A stretch of DNA of 64,000 nucleotides from RYN-122 sp963761655. GTDB taxonomy: Bacteria > Actinomycetota > Actinomycetes > Mycobacteriales > SCTD01. A program made the position numbers and the translations under genes. Positions 40,846-51,482 of this stretch are shown piece by piece. Numbering within the stretch: the stretch's first letter is position 1; the number at the start of each line of letters is the position of its first letter. The stretch lies in assembly GCA_963761655.1 (NCBI GenBank), contig CAVXHI010000002.1, positions 1,116,001-1,180,000 on the forward strand, given 5' to 3'. Below the pieces are notes generated by a model. The model made no database searches and was not told the DNA's origin. It worked only from the letters and a program-made list of their open reading frames with translations.

Positions 40846-42134
40846 TCACCGCACCCGGGAGACGGCGCGGCGCGGCACGGACGACGAGCCCGTGGGCGAC
40901 GAGGCGGTGCGGGCAGCCGGCACGGAGGCGGCCGACCGGCGGGCCGCTCCGGCCTGACGACGACGGGCGACGTCGGCCTCGCGGGCGCCGGGCTCGGCCC
41001 GGGCGAAGGCCAGCAGCATGCCGATCGCGGCCAGCGTCACCAGCAGCGAGGACCCGCCGTAGGACACCAGCGGCAGGGTGATGCCCGTGATGGGCAGCAG
41101 CCCGACCACGGCACCCATGTTCATGAGCGCCTGGCAGCCGATCCAGCAGGCGATGGCGGCCGACGCGAGGCGCACGAAGGGGTCGTCGGTGCGCTGGGCG
41201 ATCCGGACCCCGCAGTAGACCAGCGTGGTGAACAGCCCCACGACGGTCAGCGTGCCGATCAGTCCGAGCTCCTCGCCGATGATGGCGAACACGAAGTCGG
41301 TGTGCGCCTCGGGCAGGCCGCCCGACCACTTCTCGCGGCTGCCGCCGAGGCCGAGGCCGAACCAGCCGCCGGAGGACAGGGCGTAGAAGCTCTGGACCGC
41401 CTGGAAGCCGCTGCCCTGGGCGTCGGCGAACGGGTCGCTGTAGGACAGCAGCCGGGCCACCCGGTAGGGCTCGGCGAGTGCCAGCGCCACCGCGGGCACC
41501 GCGAGCAGCGCCATGAGCCCGCTGACCCAGCGCAGCGGCGTCCCGACCACCCAGAGCAGTCCGAACAGGACCGTGGTGGTGGCCACCGAGGTGCCGAGGT
41601 CGGGCTGCAGCATGATCAGGAACAGGATGAGCCCCGTGACCGGGACGAGCGGCACGAACAGGTGCCTCCAGTCGGCCAGGAGCCTGTGCTTGCGGGCGAG
41701 CAGGTCAGCGCCCCAGAGCACCAGCGCGAGCTTGGAGAACTCGGCCGGCTGCAGGTTGAAGCCGCCCCCGAGGTTGATCCAGCTGGTGGCTCCGGCCACC
41801 GTGTCGCCGACCAGGAGCACCAGCACCAGCAGCGCCACCGCGAGCAGGAGCGCCGGGTAGGCCGCCGCCCGGTAGAACGCCACCGGCAACCGGGACGCGA
41901 TGAGCGCCCCCGTCACGCCGATGCAGACGAACAGGGCCTGCTTGAGACCGGTCGAGTAGGAGGCGCCGGTGTCGGCGTAGTCCTGCACGCTGCTGGCCGA
42001 GAACACCATGACGACGCCGATGACCAGCAGGGCCGCGGTGGTGGCCATCAGCAGGTAGTAGGACGCCATCGGCCGCTGCAGCACCGGCCCGGTCCGCGGC
42101 TCGCGGTCGGCCGGGCGTGCGTCAGCGCGGTCAC
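40846..42134 (-). CDS. ftsW: SEDS glycosyltransferase FtsW (one frameshift)
   Basis: Polymerises lipid II at the septum together with FtsI. Nine to ten membrane helices. Family motifs: VVMVFSASSV, GGGFNLQPAEFSKLALVLWG, LIMLQPDLGTSVA, GEELGLIGTL and LPLVSYGGSSLLVTLAAIGM. Start GTG 42134 overlaps the murD stop. A missing G near 42108 separates VTALTHARADRE from the downstream RTGPVLQRPMASYYLL. A basic C-terminal tail of about 50 residues follows the last helix. Confidence 0.95.
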
Positions 42135-43497
42135 GCGCGCGCCCGGACGAGCGCGGCGAACAGGTCGCCCCGCTGCGCCGTAGTCGCGGAAGCAGTCCAT
42201 CGACGCGGCGGCGGGGGCGAGCAGGACGGTGTCCCCGGGCTGGGCCAGGCGGGCTGCGGCGTCGACGACCTCGGGCATGGCGCCAGTGTCGAGCCGTTCG
42301 ACCTCGACCACGGGGACCTCGGGGGCGTGTCGCTGCAAGCGCCGTCGCGCAGGACCGCCCGGTCGGTGCCCAGCAGGACCGCGGCCCGCAGGTGCGGGGC
42401 GGCGTCGCGCACGAGGTCGTCGACGTCGGCGCCCTTGAGCAGGCCGCCGGCGACCCAGACCACCGGGTCGTAGGTGGCGAGCGAGGCGGCCGCGGCGTGC
42501 GGGTTGGTCGCCTTGCTGTCGTCGACCCAGGACACCCCGGCGACGACGGCGACCAGGGCGTTGCGGTGCGGCTCGGGCCGGAAGGCGGCCAGCCCCTCGC
42601 GCACGGCTCCGCGGGCACGCCGTAGGCCCGGGCCAGCGCGGCCGCGGCGAGCGCGTTGGCGACGTTGTGCCCGCCGGGCACGGTCAGGTCGGCCAGCGCG
42701 GCCAGCTCGGTCGCCTCCCCGCGACGTCGGCGTCTCCGCCCACGTGAAGGCGCGGTCGACGAGCAGGTCCTCGACCAGCCCGAGCTGGCCGGGCGCGCGG
42801 CACGCGCAGGGTGAAGCCGACCTGCCGGCCCGCGGCGCCGCGGCCAGCAGGGGCGCCACGACGTCGTCGTCGGCGTTGCCGACGCTGTGCCGGCCGGTCC
42901 AGACGCGGGCCTTGGCCGCGACGTAGGCGCCGAGGAGCCGTGCCAGTCGGTGTGGTCGTCGGCGAGGTTGAGCAGCGCGGCGGCGTGCGGCGCGCAGCGT
43001 CGCGCTCCAGTGCAGCTGGAAGCTCGACAGCTCGACGGCCAGCACGTCGTAGGGCCGCGGTCGACGGCCTCGAGCAGCGGCAGCCCGACGTTGCCGGCCG
43101 CGACCGTGCGCTGGCCGGCCGCGTGCAGCACGGCCTCGAGCATCTGACCGTCGTGGTCTTGCCGTTGGTGCCCGTGAGGGTCAGCCACGGCGGCGGCGCC
43201 GGGGCGACGCAGCCGCCAGGCCAGCTCGACCTCACCGATCACCTCGATGCCGGCGGCCGCGGCGGCGAGCAGCAGCGGGCTGTCCGGCCGCCAGCCCGGG
43301 GCTGGTGACGACCAGCGCCGTTCCGGCGGGGGGCTCGAGCGCGCCTGGACCTGCAGGCCCTGCTCGCGCAGCGGCTGCGACCGCGCGGCTCCTCGCTCGC
43401 GTCCGGCACGGTGACCGCGCACCGAGCGCCGTCAGGGCACGTGCCGCCGCAGCACCCGAGACGCCCGCGCCCGCGACGACGACGGGCAGGCCCGCCG
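42131..43497 (-). CDS. murD: UDP-MurNAc-L-Ala-D-Glu ligase (many frameshifts)
   Basis: Adds D-Glu. The gene is recognisable from pieces: LPVVVAGAGVSGAAAARALT at the start, TLTGTNGKTTTV (P-loop), NLADDHTDWHG, LADLTVPGGHNVANALAAAA and VSWVDDSKATNPHAAAASLA, ending GDLFAALVRARA at 42131. Eight or more single-base indels break it (for example near 43420, 43340, 43150, 43060, 42945, 42810, 42720 and 42610). The start codon is unclear; no ATG or GTG precedes the first motif in frame, so the 5' end is approximate. It is essential and unique in the cluster, so a real pseudogene is unlikely. Confidence 0.9.
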
Positions 43498-43499
43498 CC

Positions 43500-44609
43500 T
43501 CAGGTCACGCCGAGCGGACCGGTGCAGAGGAACTCCGCGTAGAAGACCCCGAGCCCGAAGGCGACCGCGAGCCCGGCGACGATCCAGAACCGCACGATGA
43601 CGGTGTTCTCCACCCAGCCGGCCAGCTCGAAGTGGTGGTGGATCGGCGCCATGTTGAAGACCCGCTTGCGGGTCAGCTTGAAGAAGCCGATCTGCAGGAT
43701 GACCGACAGCGTCTCGACGACGAACAGCCCGCCGAGGACGACCAGCAGCAGCTCGGTGCGGGTGAGGATGGCCAGCCCCGCGAAGGTGCCGCCGAGCGCC
43801 AGCGAGCCGGTGTCGCCCATGAAGATCTTGGCCGGGCTGGCGTTCCACCACAGGAAGCCGAAGCAGGCGCCCATCGCCGCGGCCGCCACCAGCGCGAGGT
43901 CGAGCGGGTCGCGGACCGTAGCAGCTAGCAGGTAGGCCTCGGCGGTCGACGTCAGCCCTCGGGCGCTGCAGGCGTTGCCGAACTGCCAGAACGAGATGAT
44001 CACGTAGGAGCCGAAGACCATGGCGCTGGACCCGGCCGCCAGCCCGTCGAGCCCGTCGGTGAGGTTCACCGCGTTGGAGGTCGCGGTGATGATCAGGTAG
44101 GCGAACACCAGGAACCCGAGCGTGCCGAGGCCGAGCGCGGCGTAGTCCCGGACGAACGACAGGTTGCGCGACGCCGGCGTGAGGTCGGCGCCGTTGCGGA
44201 ACTGCAGTGCACCGAACGCGAAGCCGACCCCGACCACGAGCTGGCCGAGGAACTTCGCGGCCGCGGTCAGGCCGAGCGAGCGCTGCTTGCGGATCTTGAT
44301 GAAGTCGTCCAGGAAGCCGACGACGCCCAGGCCCACCATGAGGCCGAGCACGAGCAGCCCCGACGCCGTGGGCCCCCGACCGCGCTGGCCGACCACGACG
44401 AGGTGCGCCACCAGGTAGCCGACCACCGTGGCGGTGATGATGACGGCCCCGCCCATGGTGGGGGTGCCGCGCTTGACGGCGTGGCTGCTGGGCCCGTCCT
44501 CGCGGATCTCCTGGCCGTAGCCGCGTCGCCGGAACAGCTTGACGACCGCGGGCGTGCTCAGCAGGGCCACGATCAGGGCCGTCATGGCGGCGATGAGGAC
44601 GGACTTCAC
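43500..44609 (-). CDS. mraY: Phospho-MurNAc-pentapeptide translocase
   Basis: 369 residues, intact, ten membrane helices. Makes lipid I. Motifs: KRGTPTMGGAVIITATVVGY, VVGFLDDFIKIRKQRSLGL with the catalytic Asp pair, SNAVNLTDGLDGLAAG, and APIHHHFELAGWVENTVIVR. GTG 44609 overlaps the murF stop. Confidence 0.98.
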   Translation of the reverse strand: MKSVLIAAMTALIVALLSTPAVVKLFRRRGYGQEIREDGPSSHAVKRGTPTMGGAVIITATVVGYLVAHLVVVGQRGRGPTASGLLVLGLMVGLGVVGFLDDFIKIRKQRSLGLTAAAKFLGQLVVGVGFAFGALQFRNGADLTPASRNLSFVRDYAALGLGTLGFLVFAYLIITATSNAVNLTDGLDGLAAGSSAMVFGSYVIISFWQFGNACSARGLTSTAEAYLLAATVRDPLDLALVAAAAMGACFGFLWWNASPAKIFMGDTGSLALGGTFAGLAILTRTELLLVVLGGLFVVETLSVILQIGFFKLTRKRVFNMAPIHHHFELAGWVENTVIVRFWIVAGLAVAFGLGVFYAEFLCTGPLGVT

Positions 44610-46003
44610 GTGGGGGTGCTCCCGGGTTCGGTGTCGGCGAGCAGGGCGGCGGCAAGGGTCTCGAGCCCGGCGGAGCGGCTGGCCTTGACGAGCACGACGT
44701 CGCCGGGCCGCACCTCGGCCCGCAGCAGGGCCAGCGCCTGCTCGGCGTCGTCGACGTGGACCGACTCCCCGCCCCACGAGCCCTCGAGGACGGCGCCGGC
44801 GTAGATGCCGCCGGCCGCCGGCCCGACGACCACCAGCGCGGTCGGGTCGAGCCGCACCAGGAAGCGGCCGAGGTCCATGTGGGCGGCGCGGGTGTCCTCG
44901 CCGAGCTCGGCCATCGGTCCGAGGACGGCCCAGGTGCGCCGCGTCTTCCCGCGGCTCATCACCGCGAGGGTCCTGAGCGCGGCGCGCATCGAGTCGGGGT
45001 TGGCGTTGTAGGCGTCGTTGACCACGGTGACGCCGTCGGCCCGCTCGCGCACCTCCATCCGCCAGCGGCTCAGCGGGACCGCCGCCGACAGCAGCGCCGC
45101 CACCTGCTCGACGTCGTCGGTGACGTGGCCGAGCACCGCGGCGGCCACCGCCAGGGCGTTCGAGGCCTGGTGCTCACCCACCACCGACAGGGCGACGTCG
45201 GCGCTGCCCTGCGGGGCGACCAGCACGAACCGGGCGCGGCCGTCGTCGTCGAGCTCGAGCCCCTCGGCCCGGACGTCGGCGTCCGGGCCCGTGCCGAAGG
45301 TGGTGACGGGGCGCTCGGTGCGCGAGGCCATGGCGCGCACCCGGGCGTCGTCGGCGTTGAGCACCACGGCCAGCCGGGCCGCCTCGACCAGCTCGCCCTT
45401 GGCCCGGGCGATCGCCTCGACCGAGCCGAACTCCCCGAGGTGGGCGCTGCCGACGTTGAGCACCACGGCGACGTCGGGCTGGGCGATGCCGCACAGGAAC
45501 GCGATGTGGCCCACGCCCCGGGCCGAGTACTCCAGCGCGGCGAACCGCGTGGTGGTGGTGCGGCGCAGGGCGGTCAGCGGCAGGCCGAGCTCGTTGTTGA
45601 ACGACCCCTCGGGGAACAGCGTCTCGCCGAACCCCGACAGCACCTGCCCGAGCAGGTCCTTGGTGGAGGTCTTCCCGCTGCTGCCGGTCACGCCCACGGT
45701 CAGCGGCTGGGCCTGCCCGTACACGGTGGCGGCGAGGTCCTGCAGGGCGGCCAGCGCGTCGGGGACCACGAGCAGCGGGCAGTCGGCCGCGACCTCCCGG
45801 GTGACGATCGCGGCGACCGCGCCGGCGCGGGCCGCGGCCTGGACGTGGTCGTGCCCGTCGACCCGCTCGCCCGGGAGCGCCACGAACAGGTCACCGGGAC
45901 CGACCAGGCGGCTGTCGACCCGTACCTGTCCGGTCACCTCGCCGGACGGGCTGCCGGGAGCACCGACCAGGCGCGAGACGCTGCGCAGCGGCAGGGCGAT
46001 CAT
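44606..46003 (-). CDS. murF: UDP-MurNAc-tripeptide D-Ala-D-Ala ligase
   Basis: 465 residues, intact. N-terminal substrate domain (VTGQVRVDSRLVGPGDLFVA), ATP site VGVTGSSGKTSTKDLLGQVL, NVGSAHLGEFGSVEAIARAK and VVNDAYNANPDSMRAALRTL. ATG 46003 overlaps the murE stop (ATGA). Its reading frame continues open into murE only because of the indel inside murE. Confidence 0.97.
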   Translation of the reverse strand: MIALPLRSVSRLVGAPGSPSGEVTGQVRVDSRLVGPGDLFVALPGERVDGHDHVQAAARAGAVAAIVTREVAADCPLLVVPDALAALQDLAATVYGQAQPLTVGVTGSSGKTSTKDLLGQVLSGFGETLFPEGSFNNELGLPLTALRRTTTTRFAALEYSARGVGHIAFLCGIAQPDVAVVLNVGSAHLGEFGSVEAIARAKGELVEAARLAVVLNADDARVRAMASRTERPVTTFGTGPDADVRAEGLELDDDGRARFVLVAPQGSADVALSVVGEHQASNALAVAAAVLGHVTDDVEQVAALLSAAVPLSRWRMEVRERADGVTVVNDAYNANPDSMRAALRTLAVMSRGKTRRTWAVLGPMAELGEDTRAAHMDLGRFLVRLDPTALVVVGPAAGGIYAGAVLEGSWGGESVHVDDAEQALALLRAEVRPGDVVLVKASRSAGLETLAAALLADTEPGSTPT

Positions 46004-47503
46004 GCGCCGACCCGCTCGAGCGCTGCCCGCAGGACCACGCGGTCGTCGAAGGGCGTGATCACGCCGGCTGCCTCCTGGCCGCTCTCGTGCCCCTTGCCCG
46101 CCACGACGACGGCGTCGCCGGGTCGCGCCAGCGCCACCGCGTGGGCGATCGCCTCGGCCCGGTCGGGCACCACGGTCGCCGCCTGCGCCCCGGCGGCCAT
46201 CTCGGCGAGGATCGCCGCGGGGTCCTCGCTGCGAGGGTTGTCGCTGGTCAGGACCGCGACGTCGCAGCCCCGGGCCAGGGCCTGCCCCATCAGCGGCCGC
46301 TTGCCGCGGTCGCGGTCGCCCCCGCAGCCGAGCACGCCGATCACCCGACCGGTCGTCACGGTGCGGACCGCCGCCAGCAGGGTCTGCACGGCGTCGGGGG
46401 TGTGGGCGTAGTCGACCACCGCGAGGAACGGCTGCCCGACGTCGACCCGCTCCATCCGGCCGGGCACCCCAGGCAGCGCCGCGATCCCGCTCGCCGCGGC
46501 GTCGAGGTCGACGCCGGCGCGGGCCAGCACCACCAGGGCCGCCACCGCGTTGGCCACGTTGAAGGCCCCGGGCAGCCGCACCGACGCCCGCAGGTCGACG
46601 TCCGGGCCGACCAGGCGGAAGGTGCTGCCGGCCGGGCCGAGGTCGACCTCCCGCGCCTGCCAGTCGGCGTCCTCGCCGAACGTGGTCAGGGGCACGCTGC
46701 GCGGAGCGCAGGAGCCGGCGTCCGGCCGCGTCGTCGGCGTTGACCACGCCGGCGCGGGAGCGGGCCGGAGTGAACAGCTGCGCCTTGGCGGCCTCGTAGT
46801 CCTGCAGCGTCGGGTGGAAGTCGAGGTGGTCCTGCGACAGGTTGGTGAAGGCGGCGACGTCGAAGACCAGGCCATCGACCCGCCCCAGCGCCAGGGCGTG
46901 GCTGCTGACCTCCATCGCGACCGCCGTCACCGCCCGCTCGCGCATGACCGCCAGCAACCCGTGCAGGTCGGGCGCCTCGGGGGTGGTCCGCACGCTCGGC
47001 AGCACCTCCCCGGCGACGCGGGTCTCCACCGTGCCGAGCAGCCCGGTCACATGGCCGGCGGCACGCAGGCCCGCCTCGAGCAGGAAGGCCGTGGTCGTCT
47101 TGCCGTTCGTCCCCGTGACCCCCAGCATCAGCAGGTCCTCGCCGGGGCGGCCGTAGACCCGGGCGGACAGCTCGCCGAGCACGCTGCGGGGGTGCGCGGC
47201 CACCAGGACGGCTGCTCCGGTGTCCCGGCAGCGCTCGGCGCCGGCCTCGTCGGTGAGCACCGCCACGGCACCGGACGCCACGGCCTGCCGCGCGAAGTCG
47301 GCGCCGTGCGCCCGGGCCCCGGGCAGGGCGGCGTAGAGGTCGCCGGGGCGCACGGCCCGGGAGTCGAGGGTGCACCCGGTCGGGGTGGCGGCCCCGACCA
47401 CGTGCACCGGGAGACCCTCGGTCAGCGCCGGCAGGGGCCGGCCGGGCACGGCCGAGGGCCGCAGCGGGCCGCTGTCGGAGGAGGCAGCGGGCACGGCCGT
47501 CAC
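46000..47503 (-). CDS. murE: UDP-MurNAc-dipeptide meso-DAP ligase (one frameshift)
   Basis: Adds the third residue of the stem peptide. Motifs: TLDSRAVRPGDLYAALPGAR, VTGTNGKTTTAFLLEAGLRA, NLSQDHLDFHPTLQDYEAAK, VDYAHTPDAVQTLLAAV and VLTSDNPRSEDPAAIL. The DNPR motif marks meso-diaminopimelate rather than lysine specificity. One indel near 46705-46720 breaks it between ADDAAGRRLLRSA and VPLTTFGEDADWQAREVDLG. Repaired length is about 500. Confidence 0.96.
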
Positions 47504-47504
47504 G

Positions 47505-49552
47505 CTACTTCGGGCACCCTTCGACCAGGCACAGCGGCGCCGGGGTCGTCAGGGTCGGCGGCACCTTGGCGCTGCGCAGGGCGAAGCTCATGACGTCCTT
47601 GAAGACCGGACCGGCGGTCGCACCGCCGTAGTAGGCCTTCTTGCCCGTCCCCTGCAGGACCACGGCGGCGACCAGCCGGGGGTTGTCGGCCGGCGCGAAG
47701 CCGATGAAGGAGCTGGTGTAGTTGCCCGGGGCGTACCGGCCCGCGACGACGCGCTGGGCCGTCCCCGTCTTGCCGGCCACCCGGTAGCCCGGGATGGCGG
47801 CCAGCTCTGCCGTGCCCTCCTCGCTGACGACGCCCTCGAGCATGGTGCGGATCTGGCCGGCGACCTCGGCGCTGACCACCCGGGTGGGGGCCGCCGCCGC
47901 GACCGGGGCCGGCCGGCCGTCCTTGCCGACCACGGAGCGGACGATGTTCGGCGTCACGCGGACGCCGCCGTTGGCGATGGTCTGGTAGACGCCCAGCGCG
48001 TTGAGGACGGTCCCGTCGATGCCCTGGCCGATGGCAATGGTCGGCAGCGAGCTGTTGGACCACTCCGCGACCGGGTGCACGGTGCCGGCGCTCTCGCCGG
48101 GCAGGCCCAGGCCGCTCCTGCTGCCGTAACCGAAGCGCCGCACGATGTCGTGCAGCCGCTGCTCGCCGAGCCGCTCGGCGACCTGGATCGTGCCGGTGTT
48201 GCTCGACTTCACGAGCACGCCCGCGAACGTGAGCCGCTCGACCGGGTGGGGGTGGCTGTCGTGGAAGGCCCGCCCGCGGTGCACGTAGGTGTACGGCACC
48301 GACAGGACGGTGTCAGGAGCGACGACCCCTGCCTCGAGAGCCCCGGCCGCCGTCATGATCTTGGCCACCGAGCCGGGCTCGTAGACGTCGCGCACGGCGG
48401 GGTTGCCGAGCACCTCGGCCGGGACGCCGCGGCGGTCGTCGGGGTCGAAGGTCGGGGCCGTCGCCAGCGCGAGCACCTCGCCGGTCTTCACGTCCATGAC
48501 GACCGCCGTGCCGTTGGTCGCCTCGGTCTCGGCCACCTTCTTGGCCAGCAGGTCCTGGGCGTACCACTGCAGGTCACGGTCGAGGGTGAGCTGCACGGAG
48601 CGGCCGGCCACCGGGGCCTTCTCCGACTTGCGGCCGGTGGGGATGATCCGGCCCTTGCCGTCGACCGTGGCCCTGGTCTCGCCGTCGCGTCCGGCCAGGG
48701 TCGACTCGAAGGCGGACTCGATGCCGCCCAGGCCTCGCCCCTCGTTGTCGGTGTAGCCGACCACGCTCGCGGCGAGGTCCTTGGCCGGATGGGTCCGCCG
48801 CTGCTCGGTCTGCACCCCGACCCCGGGTAGCCGCAGGGCGCGCACGGCGGCGCCGAGCTCGGCCGTGCGGTCACGGGCCAGGTAGACGAAGGCCGTCCTG
48901 GTGTTGCTCAGCTTCTCCTGGAGCTCGGCGGCGGGGATGTCCAGCGTCGGGCTCAGCGCGGCGGCGATCGAGGCGGGGTCGCACGGCGCGGTCGAGCCCT
49001 TCACGCAGGTCGCCTTCGCGATGACGCGCGGCTCGCCGAAGACCGCCCGCGCCTGCACCGACAGGGCCAGGGCCTGGCCGTTGCGGTCGGAGATCTCTCC
49101 CCGCGGGGCGTCCAGCGTCGTCTTGCGCATCCGCTGCTCCTCCGCGACCGCCGCGTACGCCGGGGTCAGCCCCTGCAGCTGCACCAGGCGCCCGCCGATC
49201 ACCGCCAGGGCCAGCAGGACCACGAGGAGACCGGCGTGCAGCCGCGTGCGCGACGGCGCGAGGGGACGCAGGACGGGCTGGCGGGGCGGCCGGCTGGCCC
49301 GGCCCGGCCGGCTGACCCGGGGCGGTGTGGCCGCGACGGAGGGGCGACCGGTGGGACGGGCGCCGTCGCGGGAGGTCGGGGTGCGGGTCGGCGTGCGGCT
49401 CGAGGCGGGGCGTGCGGGACCACGCCGGGAGGGGGCGGGGCGCTCGCCGGCCTGCCGCGCGCCGGCCTGTTGCGCGCCGGCCCGGGGGTCCTTGGCCCGG
49501 GGTGCGGTGGCCCGGGGGTCATGGGCACGTGGGTCATGGGCGCGGGCGTCAC
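47505..49552 (-). CDS. ftsI: Septal penicillin-binding protein 3 (transpeptidase)
   Basis: Cross-links septal peptidoglycan. The membrane helix (LHAGLLVVLLALAVIGGRLV) is followed by the dimerisation domain and the transpeptidase domain, with YEPGSVAKIMTAAGALEAGV (SxxK), VLVKSSNTGTIQV (SxN) and YRVAGKTGTAQRVVAGRYAP (KTG). The end, LCLVEGCPK, is Cys-containing. The start is a problem: the frame is open upstream to the ftsL-like stop at 49602 but has no ATG, GTG or TTG before 49223, which lies inside the helix. The Arg/Pro-rich cytoplasmic tail reads through to about 49550. A start such as GTG 49552, with an indel in the GC-run near 49440, is my best guess. Confidence 0.93.
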
Positions 49553-49601
49553 CGGGACGAGGGGTGCCGGGGCGGGGGGCCGGGCGGGCGGCGGTCGGTG
49601 C

Positions 49602-50141
49602 TCAGCGGGTGCTCCCAGCCTCGTCGACGTCGGGGACGGTCGCAGCGATGTCGACGTCGGGCGCGGTGCTACCGGCCGGAGCGGAGCTCTGGTCACCGGC
49701 GGCGGGGGAACCCTCGGCGACCTGCCCGGGGGCGTCCGCCGCGGCGCCGCCGCCGAGCAGGGCGCCGTCGGGCAGGCGCAGGAACGCGGGCGGTCCGCCC
49801 TGCACCATGCCGAGCCCGGCCGCGCGGTCGGCGATGGCCCGGGGCGCCTGCAGCGCGTCGACCGCCGACTGCAGCTCCTGCTCGCGGTCGCTCAGCTGCT
49901 TGCCCTGCACCTGCAGCTCGTGCAGCGTGAAGGCGTCCTGGGCGAGCAGGGTGTTCAGCGCCAAAAGGCTCAGCAGGCCGGCCGCCAGCAGACCGAGGAC
50001 GACGGCCAGGAACGGGGCCCGGCGGACCTTGCTGCGCCGTGGCGGCACCAGCCGCAGGGAGGCGGCCTTCGCTCCCTTGACCGGGAGCGGTGCCGGCGCG
50101 GCGGGGGTGGCCGGGACCAGGGCGCGGGCGGCGGCGCTCAT
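49602..50141 (-). CDS. ftsL: FtsL-like septum formation initiator
   Basis: 179 residues, intact. A basic cytoplasmic part of 42 residues, one helix (APFLAVVLGLLAAGLLSLLA), then a coiled coil (DAFTLHELQVQGKQLSDREQ, then ELQSAVDALQAPRAIADRAA). The tail is Ala/Pro/Ser-rich and extracytoplasmic. The position between rsmH and ftsI and the layout identify it as the FtsL equivalent. ATG 50141 overlaps the rsmH stop. Confidence 0.88.
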   Translation of the reverse strand: MSAAARALVPATPAAPAPLPVKGAKAASLRLVPPRRSKVRRAPFLAVVLGLLAAGLLSLLALNTLLAQDAFTLHELQVQGKQLSDREQELQSAVDALQAPRAIADRAAGLGMVQGGPPAFLRLPDGALLGGGAAADAPGQVAEGSPAAGDQSSAPAGSTAPDVDIAATVPDVDEAGSTR

Positions 50142-51106
50142 GCGGCGTCCCGGACGCGCTCGGCCGCACGCAGCCGGACGGACTGTGAGCGGGGGTTCGC
50201 GGCCTGCTCGGCGTCGGAGGCCTGCTCGCTGCCGCGGACGAGCAGCCGCAGCTCGGGCTGGGCGCCGTCGGGGACGAAGGGCAGGTCGTGCGGCACCTCG
50301 CTGGTGGAGCGGGCCACCAGCTCTGCCTTGACGATCTTGTCCTCCAATGACTGGTAGCTCATCACGACCACGCGACCGCCTGTCTGAAGATGATCGATGG
50401 ATGCCGGGATTGCGCGGCGCAACACGCCGATCTCGTCGTTGACCTCGATCCGGAGGGCCTGGAACGTCCGTTTCGCGGGGTGGCCACCGGTCCGACGGGT
50501 GGCGGCCGGGATCGCGGTCCGGACCAGCTCGGCCAGCCGGGCGGTCCCCGTGAACGGCTCGACGGCCCGGTCCCGGACGATCGCGTCGGCGATCCGGGAG
50601 GCGAAGCGCTCGTCGCCGTGCTGCTTGAGGACCCGCGCGATGTCCCTGCCGCTCCAGGTGTTGACGATGTCGGAGGCCGTCAGGCCCCTCGACTGGTCCA
50701 TCCGCATGTCGAGCGGCCCGTCCTGGGCGTAGGCGAAGCCCCGGTCGGCCTCGTCGAGCTGCAGGGAGCTGACCCCGAGGTCGAACAGCACCCCCTGGAC
50801 CCGGCGCAGCTTCAGGTCCGCCAGCACCTGCGGGAGCTCGTCGTACACGGCGTGCACCAGCGTGACCCGGTCACCGAAGGGGGCGAGCCGCTCGCCGCTG
50901 CGACGCAGCGCCTCGTGGTCGCGGTCGAGGCCGATCAGGCGGGCGGGCGTCCGCTGCAGCAGGGCCTCGGCGTGCCCGCCCATCCCCAGCGTGCAGTCGA
51001 CGACGACGTCGTCCGGACCGGTGAGCGCCGGTGCGAGCAGGGCCAGGCAGCGGTCCAGCAGGACCGGGACGTGGGCCGGATCGGCGGGGTGGTCCGGGCC
51101 GGTCAC
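50138..51106 (-). CDS. rsmH: 16S rRNA (cytosine1402-N4)-methyltransferase RsmH
   Basis: 322 residues, intact. HVPVLLDRCLALLAPALTGP at the start, SAM-binding DCTLGMGGHAEALLQRTP, then FDLGVSSLQLDEADRGFAYA and DMRMDQSRGLTASDIVNTWS, all family signatures. C-terminal part has VVVMSYQSLEDKIVKAEL. It modifies C1402 in the ribosome P-site. GTG 51106 overlaps the stop of the upstream small gene. Confidence 0.97.
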   Translation of the reverse strand: MTGPDHPADPAHVPVLLDRCLALLAPALTGPDDVVVDCTLGMGGHAEALLQRTPARLIGLDRDHEALRRSGERLAPFGDRVTLVHAVYDELPQVLADLKLRRVQGVLFDLGVSSLQLDEADRGFAYAQDGPLDMRMDQSRGLTASDIVNTWSGRDIARVLKQHGDERFASRIADAIVRDRAVEPFTGTARLAELVRTAIPAATRRTGGHPAKRTFQALRIEVNDEIGVLRRAIPASIDHLQTGGRVVVMSYQSLEDKIVKAELVARSTSEVPHDLPFVPDGAQPELRLLVRGSEQASDAEQAANPRSQSVRLRAAERVRDAA

Positions 51107-51243
51107 GACCCGAGCAGCGCCGCTGCGGCCTGGGCGGTCGTCACGACGACGGCGGTGAGGCCGAAGGACAGGCCGAGCAGCAGGGCACTGGCCCGGAGCT
51201 CGCCGCCGAGGCCCTGCTGCGGGCGCGCGTTCTCGTCGTCCAT
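51103..51243 (-). CDS. 46-aa single-helix membrane protein between mraZ and rsmH
   Basis: ATG 51243 to stop 51103. Sequence MDDENARPQQGLGGELRASA then a helix (LLLGLSFGLTAVVVTTAQAA) and a short ALLGS tail. The stop overlaps the rsmH GTG by four bases, so translation is coupled. Too short for most gene callers. Similar tiny membrane genes occur at this spot in some actinobacteria, from memory; function unknown. Confidence 0.65.
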   Translation of the reverse strand: MDDENARPQQGLGGELRASALLLGLSFGLTAVVVTTAQAAAALLGS

Positions 51244-51482
51244 GTCGACCCTCTGAGATCTGTGTGCGGTGGACCCCCGGGTCGCGGTCCGGGGGGCGGT
51301 GCTCGTGCCGGGTGGTGCTGGGCGGTGCTGGTGCTGGTGCTGGGCGGTGCTGCTGCTGCTGGTGCAGGTGCGCGGCCGGGGGGCCAGGTCCCCGCCCGCT
51401 CCCGCGCCTGGCACCGGGGAAGGTGCGCCAGGAGAGGGAGCGGTCGGAGACCTCGACCACCGGACGGCGGGTCGAGCGGGGG
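51244..51482. other. Gap between mraZ and the 46-aa gene, low-complexity
   Basis: 239 bp with a run of ggtgctg/ctgctg triplet-like units around 51300-51365 and no convincing ORF on either strand. It may hold a secondary promoter for the rsmH-onward genes. Confidence 0.4.

Noticed and set aside
42131..43497. murD as a true pseudogene
   Set aside because: It is the only murD seen, is essential, and every domain motif survives; loss of frame without loss of residues points to sequence error.
44606..47503. A natural MurE-MurF fusion
   Set aside because: The single open frame joins the murE N-terminus to murF only after an indel in murE; the MurE C-terminal domain is intact in another frame with a normal ATGA junction to murF.
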